From contig JAAURU010000171.1 of assembly GCA_012032075.1 (NCBI GenBank), positions 1-7,639 of the forward strand: a DNA stretch of 7,639 nucleotides. Direction: 5' to 3'. The translations under genes and the position numbers were made by a program. The notes below the pieces were generated by a model. That model ran no database searches and was not told the origin of the DNA. It was given only the letters and a program-made list of their open reading frames with translations. Below, one piece after another: positions 1 to 5,065 of the stretch (positions are counted from its first letter, which is position 1; the number at the start of each line of letters is the position of its first letter). This DNA is from Flavobacterium sp. (GTDB taxonomy: Bacteria > Bacteroidota > Bacteroidia > Flavobacteriales > Flavobacteriaceae).

Positions 1-124
1 AAAAATGTGCTTCATCTGAAATGTTGTTAAGTTCAATTTTTTCAGAGTAGAATTTGTCAATATAGAGTTTGGCTTGAACAATACGTCTGTACAGGTAGAT
101 TTTTGGATATTGTTCTGTTGTCAT
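1..124 (-). CDS. AraC-family transcriptional regulator, N-terminal fragment (runs off window)
   Basis: Reading the minus strand from the ATG at 124-122 gives 41 uninterrupted codons that run off the window edge. The protein begins MTTEQYPKIYLYRRI and continues with VQAKLYIDKFYSEKIELNNI and SDEAHF. This is the start of an AraC-type DNA-binding domain: an amphipathic first helix (VQAKLYID), then the 'IELNNISDEAHFS' stretch that leads into the first helix-turn-helix. As the HTH lies at the very N-terminus, the regulator is probably a small stand-alone HTH protein or one with a C-terminal effector domain, as often found in flavobacteria. The ATG is preceded by an A-rich leader with no Shine-Dalgarno. 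It has its own promoter (260-290) and a leader of about 130 bases. Its target is unknown. Family call is fairly secure from the short fragment; function is not. Confidence 0.72.
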   Translation of the reverse strand, partial: MTTEQYPKIYLYRRIVQAKLYIDKFYSEKIELNNISDEAHF

Positions 125-154
125 TTTTATTTGTCTTGTCTATGGTTGTAGGGT

Positions 155-170
155 GTCGCTGTACAATGAC
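155..170. repeat. 16-bp imperfect palindrome in the AraC-family gene leader
   Basis: GTCgcTGTACAatGAC has a perfect TGTACA core and GTC/GAC outer arms. It lies 30 bases upstream of the AraC-family start codon and downstream of its likely transcript start, so it could be a repressor site or part of an RNA structure. Chance cannot be excluded for so short a site. Confidence 0.3.
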
Positions 171-259
171 GGCTAACTTGTATATATGCGCTACAAAGTA
201 TCTCCAATCTACTCAAATGTAGTTGTATATACGAATTTTTGCTTAGTTTTTTATTCTTT

Positions 260-290
260 CAAATATAAACTATTACCTATTAACAAGCAA
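260..290 (-). promoter_or_regulatory. promoter of the AraC-family gene (Bacteroidota type)
   Basis: On the minus strand, TTG (290-288), 20 bases, then TATATTTG (267-260) fits the flavobacterial consensus TTG-N17..23-TAnnTTTG. The transcript would start near 256, leaving a leader of about 130 bases. The TTG abuts the inverted repeat at 289-308, the same layout as in the toxin promoter at 3900-3929. Confidence 0.55.
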
Positions 291-308
291 TAGGTATAAA
301 TACCCGTT
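289..308. promoter_or_regulatory. operator-like inverted repeat in the AraC-family promoter
   Basis: AATAGGT-N6-ACCCGTT is a 20-bp site whose arms match at five of seven positions. Its left half-site AATAGGT also pairs perfectly with ACCTATT at 275-281 (7-base spacer), so three half-sites of alternating direction lie in a row. The 20-base stretch 288-307 matches the toxin-promoter site (3927-3946) at 13 of 20 positions, and both sites overlap the -33 TTG. A shared dimeric regulator is an inference. Confidence 0.45.
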
Positions 309-345
309 TTTTTTGTTTTTGTAAAGGTAGTGAGGAGTTTATTTT

Positions 346-365
346 GTTTTTTACGGGAAAGCGTA
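346..365. repeat. left copy of a dispersed repeat flanking the toxin operon
   Basis: GTTTTTTACGGGAAAGCGTA here matches 4038-4058 with one extra T and two substitutions. This copy lies just past the last gene of the operon; the other lies upstream of the operon promoter, in the same orientation. Confidence 0.45.
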
Positions 366-379
366 ATCTTGAAAAAAAA

Positions 380-1165
380 TTATTTTATGTCTATTTTTTC
401 TATTAGATATTTTGTTACAAATCCTTCTATATTTTCGGTAGATTCTATTATTTCTAGTGGATAGTATTTTAAAAGGATTTCTTTTTCATTTATTACAGGA
501 TGGTAGTTGCATTTTATTTGTGTAGTTACCCACAGTTCTCTTTTTTGAATGTAGTTTTGATGCATAAAGTTATTGAAATCAATATCATTTTGTTGAAACT
601 CTTTGTAAGATACAACTACTTTAAAACATGTATAACCCTTAATTATTCTTTTTTCTTTTTTAAATTCTTTAATTTCTACTATTTCATTTTTGTTGTAAGA
701 ATAGTTTTTATTCTCAGAAATTATACTAATAGAATCACTTGCTACTATTTTTAAAAGTTTTAGTTTTGGATTTATTATACTAATATCACTAATTATTTTA
801 TCATTAGAAGTTATATAGTTTATAATTAAATTATTATGAAATTTTTGATGATATTTAAAACTTTCAGCGTCTTTATTTAAAATCTTATTTTTAATTTCCC
901 TATGCAAAATACTCTTGAATGTTTTCTTAATTTGGTTAACTTTTGAAGTGTCAATATTGACAAAGGTATTAGCGTTTTCCTTTTCAATTTGATAATCGAT
1001 CATCATTGAAGATAATCTGTCATAGCTTTTTTGATACTTTATAGTATCTGAAATTATTGCTTCCATTTTAAAAACAATTGCCCCTGTTGTAGGGACAATT
1101 GTTTTTTTTGTTTGAGAATAGGCTATTGATGTTATGAATAGTATTATGAATGCTATGTTTTTCAT
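380..1165 (-). CDS. exported GLPGLI-like protein, third gene of the toxin operon
   Basis: This 261-residue protein starts with a signal peptide (Lys2, hydrophobic core 4-14, likely cleavage after AYS at 17 before Gln18), so it should act outside the cytoplasm; there is no lipobox Cys. The mature start 'TTGAIVFKMEA' (26-36), the 'IKGYTCFKVVV' stretch (175-185) and 'RELWVTTQI' (209-217) recall, in order, the beta-strands of Bacteroidota GLPGLI proteins (GxIxY, GYxCxKA, WYTxxI). The signature GLPGLI loop itself is replaced by KYYPLEI near 233-239. The similarity is faint, and family membership is inferred. The ATG follows the stop of the immunity gene by 10 bases, so it is probably the third gene of that operon. 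It is very AT-rich and lysine/asparagine/isoleucine-rich. It could be an envelope accessory protein for the toxin or a passenger. I do not know its function. Confidence 0.7.
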   Translation of the reverse strand: MKNIAFIILFITSIAYSQTKKTIVPTTGAIVFKMEAIISDTIKYQKSYDRLSSMMIDYQIEKENANTFVNIDTSKVNQIKKTFKSILHREIKNKILNKDAESFKYHQKFHNNLIINYITSNDKIISDISIINPKLKLLKIVASDSISIISENKNYSYNKNEIVEIKEFKKEKRIIKGYTCFKVVVSYKEFQQNDIDFNNFMHQNYIQKRELWVTTQIKCNYHPVINEKEILLKYYPLEIIESTENIEGFVTKYLIEKIDIK

Positions 1166-1175
1166 TTATTTCTTT

Positions 1176-1775
1176 TTAAACATTCCCATAAATTTTTTCT
1201 CTTTCGCCATTATGATACCATTCTTGTAATGATAATTCAAATGGTCTAAATTCGATACCTGTTAATTTCTCCATTTCAATGATATTTTTCAATCTTTCGG
1301 AAACTATTCCTTTATAACCTTCTGAGTATTTTAAAGAAAAAAAGTCTAAATCAATCGCTTTATTAAAAACAACGTTATTAAATGAAATTGTTTTAGGATA
1401 CGTAATTTTACTTGTAATAACATTGAAATCATCAATGTTTTTAAAAGTAATTATTTCTGAAATTATTTTTCTATTATTGTCTCTATCATTTAATATAAAC
1501 TTTGAATTTTTAAAATCAATTTGCTCAAATGGAAAATCATAAATATTTGTTTGCCAATAATTTTCATTTAATAAATTATTTTGAATTATATAGGTTTTAA
1601 AAAATTGAAATCCATAACAATTAAACTTATCTAACAACATTTTAAAACTATTACTTATCAAATAACCAGATGAAAAACCAACATTACCATAAGTGTCTAT
1701 AAAGTCTGTCTGTTTTGCATTTGTATGCAGAATTATATTTGATAAAATAGGTTTAAAATCTATTTTTTTAAACAT
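1176..1775 (-). CDS. Imm11/DUF1629-like immunity protein (body of a frame-disrupted gene)
   Basis: The open frame encodes 199 residues without signal peptide or membrane segment, so the product is cytosolic, as expected for protection against a nuclease. The pattern KPILSN near the start, 'FQFFKTYII', 'YDFPFEQIDFKNSKF' in the middle and a C-terminal 'VSERLKNIIEMEKLTGIEF' (about 158-176) resembles the Imm11 (DUF1629) family found next to polymorphic toxins. This is recognition by eye; Imm43 or an unnamed relative is possible. The Met used here is internal: similar-looking sequence (EPYFIDKF) continues in frame upstream of it to a TAA at 1835-1833, and the true start is most likely at 1896 in another frame. 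Whether the shortened product folds is unknown. Ten bases separate it from the downstream exported protein. Confidence 0.65.
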   Translation of the reverse strand: MFKKIDFKPILSNIILHTNAKQTDFIDTYGNVGFSSGYLISNSFKMLLDKFNCYGFQFFKTYIIQNNLLNENYWQTNIYDFPFEQIDFKNSKFILNDRDNNRKIISEIITFKNIDDFNVITSKITYPKTISFNNVVFNKAIDLDFFSLKYSEGYKGIVSERLKNIIEMEKLTGIEFRPFELSLQEWYHNGEREKIYGNV

Positions 1776-1896
1776 AAATTTATCAATAAAATATGGCTCT
1801 TGATCAATATTACAATGATGAATAAATTCCTTTTACTTGTGGAATTTTTCCCATTATTTTTTCATCAAGACTACTTTCTAATATAAAATATTTCAT
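1176..1896 (-). pseudogene. full-length immunity gene, interrupted by a +1 frame disruption
   Basis: The gene most likely starts at ATG 1896-1894, whose A is also the last base of the toxin stop (TAATG), a classic coupling overlap. That frame reads MKYFILESSLDEKIMGKIPQ then VKGIYSSL and stops at 1812-1810. The 199-residue frame is open leftwards from just after the TAA at 1835-1833 and reads EFIHHCNIDQEPYFIDKF into Met 1775. Joining the two within 1810-1835 needs a net +1 shift (one extra or two missing bases) and gives a protein of about 239 residues. The region contains AAAA, GG and AA runs. A -1 slippage would not join the frames. The cause is either a real mutation, a sequencing or assembly slip, or, less likely, +1 recoding. 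Confidence 0.7.
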
Positions 1897-3869
1897 TATG
1901 GCAAAATTAAATCATTTAAATGAGAATTAGGATTATTTATCACCCAGGTTCTAACATCATGAATTAAATCAGAAACAAAATTGTAACAATCCATAGGTGA
2001 AGCATTAGGGTTATTAGTATTAAAAAGGTTCAATTTGTTATTAATTAAGTTATTATATATATTATGATTTGGTTGGTTTCTCCATGTTGCAACTGCAATT
2101 CCATTTAAAGCCTCATTCATGTGAAAAGCACTTCCTGATTTTGCTGCTTTTTGTAAGACATTGTTATTTCTTAGAGCCCATGGCATTAGATGATGAGCCT
2201 GAATTCCATTTCCAACTAGTCCAAGAACTTTTCTTAACTGACTGCTACTGCCAAAATCAATTGTATTACCTACAACTTTCCAAGTTAATTTTATTCTAGT
2301 AGCAATTGTAGTAGCGGTTTGTGAAGCATCAACAATTTTCACAGCATATTTTGTGGTTACAGCTGCCCAACCTGCTAATGGTACAGAGCTTGCATAACTT
2401 AAAGTTGCATTAACACCATCACCTTCAATAGTGTATAAAACTCCATTAGTTAAATCTGCTACTTCACCAAATACAGGCACTAAACCGAATATATCTAAAG
2501 TTATATGCAACATTTCTTTAGATGCTTCCCAATATATTTTTAAATCACTCCAATCTGGATGGTTATATCTTAGCACTGCACATTGAACAGTAAAATATGA
2601 CTTTAATTGTGCCATTAGAATTGGATCAATATTCGCTACTTCCATATCCATATATTGATCTATATCTAAAAGAAAAGCATCATCAATATTGTTATAAAAT
2701 TTGTCTTGAATTTTTGCTTGTAAAATTATATTATTTATTTTGTTTACATCAGCTTGGACAGGTTCTTTGATTGATAATGTAATTAATTCTTGTGCTAAAG
2801 CCAATGCTTCAGGATTAATGATATTATTTGAAATATTATTGTTAAGATAATTAATAATATCGACTTTTGTCTGTTGAGAATTATAAGGATCTATCCACCA
2901 GTTATGTTGTAAAGGTGTAAGAGTATTAATTAATTTAATTTCTGTTCTACTTATATTTAATACTGGGCTAGTAATAATAGGATTTCCATTACCATCTGTT
3001 AAATTAGTGTCTGCATTTAAAGGGTCGCCTGTATTACCTCCACTAGGTGGGTTATCTGTTGAGCCACCTCCAGGATAATTACTTCCTCCTCCAGGACCAC
3101 CAACACCTGTATTTCCAATACCTCCAGTATCTCCTCCACCTGTATTACCAATACCACCAGTATCTCCTGAACCAGAACCACCACCGCCATACCATCCATT
3201 ACCTGAACCGCTCCCAGAATCTCCACTACCAGAACCTCCACCAGAACCTCCATTATCAGGACAATCTACTTCTACAGCAATGACCATTGAAACTGTTACT
3301 TGTCCTTGTTCATTCCATTCTACAGGTGTGTAAACTAATTCATAGCAAGGTTCTCCACTTCCTCTACTTTCTAGTGAAGTTATTTCTGTTTTATCTTTTA
3401 AATCAACAAATTGATTATTAAGAATATTGTTTTTATCTGAATCTGATAAATCATACTTTGAAATATACGAACTAATAAGTCCATTACTTTCTGTAATAAC
3501 TAAATTTTCAGTTTTATTAACTTCATTGTTTCTATATATAGGAAATGTATATGATTTATAGCCATCTTTCTCAATTAGTAAAATATCATCCGTTTCTATG
3601 AAGAAATCAAATTGGCTTAGATATACTAGTCTTTGATTTTGATTTAATGAGATGTTTTTTGTTTTACTAATTTTCTCTTTTATAGTATTAAATTTATTTA
3701 AAACTTTTAAATTGTTTTTAACTTCATTAAAGTTTACGTAACGAGAAGAAATTTTGTTACCATTGTGCAAATCTTGCTTATCTAAAGCATCATCATTTAC
3801 ACAACTTGCCAAAAATATTATACTACAAAATAGTAGTAATTTTGTGATTGCATTAAATCGTTTTTTCAT
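1896..3869 (-). CDS. surface lipoprotein toxin with C-terminal AHH nuclease domain
   Basis: The 657-residue product is built like a polymorphic toxin. Residues 1-23 are a lipoprotein signal with lipobox LASC (Cys23), followed by V-N-D-D; acidic residues after the Cys resemble the Bacteroidota signal for export to the cell surface. Residues 24-204 are an uncharacterised globular part with Cys175 and Cys203, which could form a disulfide. Residues 206-282 are a Gly/Ser/Asn stalk with two copies of GDTGGIGNTGG. Residues 300-450 are mostly helical and unrecognised. Residues 453-513 form a hydrophobic, Gly-rich pre-toxin segment (DIFGLVPVFGEVADL). Residues 545-657 match AHH nucleases of the HNH/ENDO VII superfamily: Ala558-His559-His560, AFHMNEALNGIAV (581-593) and His602. 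These key residues are present, so the nuclease looks intact and would cut nucleic acid in a target cell. Its stop overlaps the immunity gene start. How it is delivered cannot be read from the sequence. Confidence 0.88.
   Translation of the reverse strand: MKKRFNAITKLLLFCSIIFLASCVNDDALDKQDLHNGNKISSRYVNFNEVKNNLKVLNKFNTIKEKISKTKNISLNQNQRLVYLSQFDFFIETDDILLIEKDGYKSYTFPIYRNNEVNKTENLVITESNGLISSYISKYDLSDSDKNNILNNQFVDLKDKTEITSLESRGSGEPCYELVYTPVEWNEQGQVTVSMVIAVEVDCPDNGGSGGGSGSGDSGSGSGNGWYGGGGSGSGDTGGIGNTGGGDTGGIGNTGVGGPGGGSNYPGGGSTDNPPSGGNTGDPLNADTNLTDGNGNPIITSPVLNISRTEIKLINTLTPLQHNWWIDPYNSQQTKVDIINYLNNNISNNIINPEALALAQELITLSIKEPVQADVNKINNIILQAKIQDKFYNNIDDAFLLDIDQYMDMEVANIDPILMAQLKSYFTVQCAVLRYNHPDWSDLKIYWEASKEMLHITLDIFGLVPVFGEVADLTNGVLYTIEGDGVNATLSYASSVPLAGWAAVTTKYAVKIVDASQTATTIATRIKLTWKVVGNTIDFGSSSQLRKVLGLVGNGIQAHHLMPWALRNNNVLQKAAKSGSAFHMNEALNGIAVATWRNQPNHNIYNNLINNKLNLFNTNNPNASPMDCYNFVSDLIHDVRTWVINNPNSHLNDLILP
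3104..3169. repeat. 33-bp tandem repeat coding for the toxin stalk
   Basis: Two units of 33 bases (3104-3136 and 3137-3169) differ at a few positions and encode the repeated 11 residues GDTGGIGNTGG. They lie within the glycine-rich stalk. The repeat is a likely place for slippage that would lengthen or shorten the stalk by whole units without changing the frame. Confidence 0.7.
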
Positions 3870-3899
3870 GTTTATTATATTTTTGAATTATTACTTTTA

Positions 3900-3929
3900 C
3901 AAAACTAAACTATACTTTCATTCTTACAA
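3900..3929 (-). promoter_or_regulatory. promoter of the toxin-immunity operon
   Basis: On the minus strand TTG (3929-3927), 19 bases, then TAGTTTTG (3907-3900) fits the flavobacterial promoter consensus. The transcript would start near 3896 and leave a leader of about 25 bases before the toxin ATG at 3869. There is no Shine-Dalgarno; the leader is A/T-rich (ATATAATAAAC before ATG). Confidence 0.65.
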
Positions 3930-3978
3930 TACGTATTTACACGTATTTTTGCCCTTTTTTGTACGTGTTTATACGTAC
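3928..3978. promoter_or_regulatory. paired operator-like inverted repeats upstream of the toxin operon
   Basis: The proximal site AATACGT-N6-ACGTATT (3928-3947) has perfect 7-bp arms, and the distal site GTACGT-N6-ACGTAC (3961-3978) has perfect 6-bp arms. Their centres lie 32 bp apart, about three helical turns, so two bound dimers would sit on one face of the DNA. The proximal centre is about 41 bases upstream of the predicted transcript start and the site overlaps the -33 TTG. That position suits either an activator touching RNA polymerase or a repressor. The binding protein is unknown. Confidence 0.6.
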
Positions 3979-4037
3979 TTTTTGTATTTTTTGATCAAAT
4001 AGGTGATTGTTATTGTAAAAATAAAAAGAAAGTAAAT

Positions 4038-4058
4038 GTTTTTTTACGGGAATGCATA
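4038..4058. repeat. right copy of the dispersed repeat flanking the toxin operon
   Basis: GTTTTTTTACGGGAATGCATA is the second copy of the repeat at 346-365, in the same direction, about 3.7 kb away. It lies upstream of the operator pair, so the whole toxin operon with its promoter sits between the copies. Confidence 0.45.
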
Positions 4059-4198
4059 TGGAAGTAAAGTTATTTGTTTTTGATGAGATTCTTCCTTGCG
4101 TCAGAATGACAAGTTTGTGGTTAGTTTTTATGAAGTAAAAATGTGTTTTATAGCGCGATTACTTCGTCAGTTCGCTTCGCTCGTGTGCAGTGGAAATC

Positions 4199-4270
4199 CT
4201 TTTCTTTTTTGTCCTTCGATACTACGGCAAGCTCTGTACAGGCAAGCTCAGGATGACAAAAAAAGAAAAG
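4199..4270. repeat. REP-like imperfect palindrome with internal 15-bp-period repeat
   Basis: The outer arms CTTTTCTTTTTTGTC and GACAAAAAAAGAAAAG are complementary apart from one extra A. The interior contains ccttcgata...gctcaggatgac, a form of the widespread 'gtcatcctgagc...tcgaagga' intergenic repeat. GGCAAGCTC occurs twice, at 4226-4234 and 4241-4249, which looks like a 15-base internal duplication. The same repeat family recurs at 7511-7579. It would fold as RNA from either strand. Confidence 0.55.
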
Positions 4271-4371
4271 ATTGTAACGGATAGCGGGACAAGTTTCCTA
4301 CCGAAGTTTTGCTTTTGTGCTTCTGATAAGGAAAACTATCAGTGTACTATTAAAAATTGTATTTTTTTAAC

Positions 4372-4944
4372 TTACTTTACTACAATGTCATATTTCATTA
4401 ATAAACCTTGTAAGCCTTCTTTTGAGAATTTAGCTTTTTTAATTTTATTGATTTCTGGGTCAAGTGCGTAGTTGAAACTGGTGGTGAAATCGGCTTTGTT
4501 TAGTGTGGTTTCTATGAAAACGGTTCTGCGTAAATCGCAATGGTCGAAAATGGCTTCGGTTAGATCGGTTTTCATGAAATCGGCTGCTACGAGACTGCAA
4601 CCTGAGAAGCGAATTCTTTTTAATTTTAGTGCATAGAATTTGGTGTAATCCAATAAACAATCGGTGAAATTGAAATCGTAAATGACTTGGTCTGTCATGG
4701 CAAAATTTACATTCGTAAAGTCGCATTTAAGAAATTCAACACCTCTTAAGGATACATAATTAATTTTGGTATCGTTAAAATTACATTCGGTAAACGTACA
4801 ATCTATAAAATAGACACTGGTGAAAAAACAGCTTCTAAAATCGCAATTTACGAATTGGCAATTTTCATATTCTTTGTATTTAATGTCTTCTTCTTTGAAT
4901 ATGATTGCATTGAATTGCTGGTCTTGAAAAAAATCGTTTGCCAT
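4372..4944 (-). CDS. pentapeptide-repeat protein, Qnr/McbG-like
   Basis: The 190-residue protein is made almost entirely of five-residue units of the A(D/N)LxX/xxFxx type, for example CQFVNCDFRSCFF, CTFTECNF and CDLRRTVF. Such units stack into a right-handed quadrilateral beta-helix, in some members a mimic of DNA that shields DNA gyrase. The unit run is broken once by a looser stretch, then ends with 'YALDPEINKIKKAKFS' and 'EGLQGLLMKYDIVV', an ending seen in Qnr/McbG-like proteins. It has no signal peptide and is cytosolic. I chose ATG 4944 (MANDFF); a GTG at 4962 would add six residues (MLNYNY) and is less likely. No clear promoter was found in the 121 bases before it, which hold a long inverted repeat. 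Gyrase protection is inferred from the family; many chromosomal members have no known role. Confidence 0.85.
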   Translation of the reverse strand: MANDFFQDQQFNAIIFKEEDIKYKEYENCQFVNCDFRSCFFTSVYFIDCTFTECNFNDTKINYVSLRGVEFLKCDFTNVNFAMTDQVIYDFNFTDCLLDYTKFYALKLKRIRFSGCSLVAADFMKTDLTEAIFDHCDLRRTVFIETTLNKADFTTSFNYALDPEINKIKKAKFSKEGLQGLLMKYDIVVK

Positions 4945-4972
4945 GTAATTATAGTTTAACACTTAATTATTC

Positions 4973-5059
4973 AACACAGATTTCACAAATTAGCACAAAT
5001 TAATTTTTTGTAATACCATTATCCTTTAAAAATCTGTGGGAATTTGTAAAATTTGTGTT
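4973..5059. repeat. long imperfect inverted repeat between helicase and pentapeptide genes
   Basis: Arms 4973-5002 and 5030-5059 are complementary at about 24 of 29-30 positions and enclose a 27-base loop. The words aacacagatttcacaaatt and aatctgtgggaatttgt are like a repeat often seen between flavobacterial genes ('aatttgtg...aatctgtg'). It begins seven bases past the helicase stop on the minus strand, so it could end or protect the helicase mRNA and partly insulate the pentapeptide gene. There is no clear U-run. Confidence 0.6.
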
Positions 5060-5065
5060 TAGAAT

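Larger units (their letters stand above)
125..379. other. gene-free leader region upstream of the AraC-family gene
   Basis: No coding frame is credible here. Going from the left it holds a 16-bp palindrome (155-170), two related words (ttgtatatatgcg near 179 and ttgtatatacgaa near 223), the AraC-family promoter (260-290), an operator-like inverted repeat (289-308), a T-rich run, and one copy of a repeat (346-365) found again at 4038-4058. Stretch 144-215 reads like the degenerate intergenic sequence often seen between flavobacterial genes, but I could not tie it to a named element. Confidence 0.5.
3979..4371. other. gene-free repeat-rich region between the toxin operon and the pentapeptide gene
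   Basis: No credible gene is present. From the left it holds a TTTGATCAAA palindrome (3990-3999), the right copy of the flanking repeat (4038-4058), short words typical of flavobacterial intergenic repeats (cttgcgtcagaatgaca near 4095; cttcgtcagttcgcttcgctcg near 4162), the REP-like palindrome (4199-4270), and a small hairpin CTGATA-N8-TATCAG (4323-4342) past the end of the pentapeptide gene. That hairpin has no U-run on the minus strand and is a poor terminator. Confidence 0.5.

Noticed and set aside
151..176. Possible integron attC-like end (ggctaac / gttagcc) in the AraC leader
   Set aside because: Only one core-like heptamer is visible, with no paired partner or conserved fold, and no integrase or cassette array is in the window.
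500..754. Plus-strand frame of 84 codons opposite the GLPGLI-like gene
   Set aside because: It is the antisense of a real gene with export signal and operon position; its product is a Phe/Tyr-rich low-complexity string without a domain or promoter.
1831..1836. Programmed -1 frameshifting at the AAAA run in the immunity gene
   Set aside because: A -1 shift leads to the third frame, not to the frame of the immunity body; a +1 shift would be needed.
2069..2299. Plus-strand frame of 76 codons opposite the AHH nuclease domain
   Set aside because: It overlaps the conserved nuclease on the other strand and shows no motif.
3017..3283. Two frames of 78 codons on either strand across the glycine stalk
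   Set aside because: They are shadows of the repetitive Gly/Ser codons; products are Val/Leu/Glu- or Tyr/His/Gln-rich repeats.
3754..4002. Plus-strand frame of 82 codons over the toxin start and promoter
   Set aside because: It is antisense to the toxin signal peptide and crosses the operator pair; nothing supports it.
4323..4342. Hairpin CTGATA-N8-TATCAG past the pentapeptide stop as a terminator
   Set aside because: The stem is short and no U-run follows on the minus strand.
4096..4471. Two plus-strand frames (62 and 93 codons) in the repeat region
   Set aside because: They read through REP-like repeats and into the antisense of the pentapeptide gene; no start context or recognisable product.
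4460..4726. Minus-strand frame of 88 codons inside the pentapeptide gene
   Set aside because: Shifted-frame shadow; its Arg/Phe/His pattern mirrors the five-residue codon periodicity.
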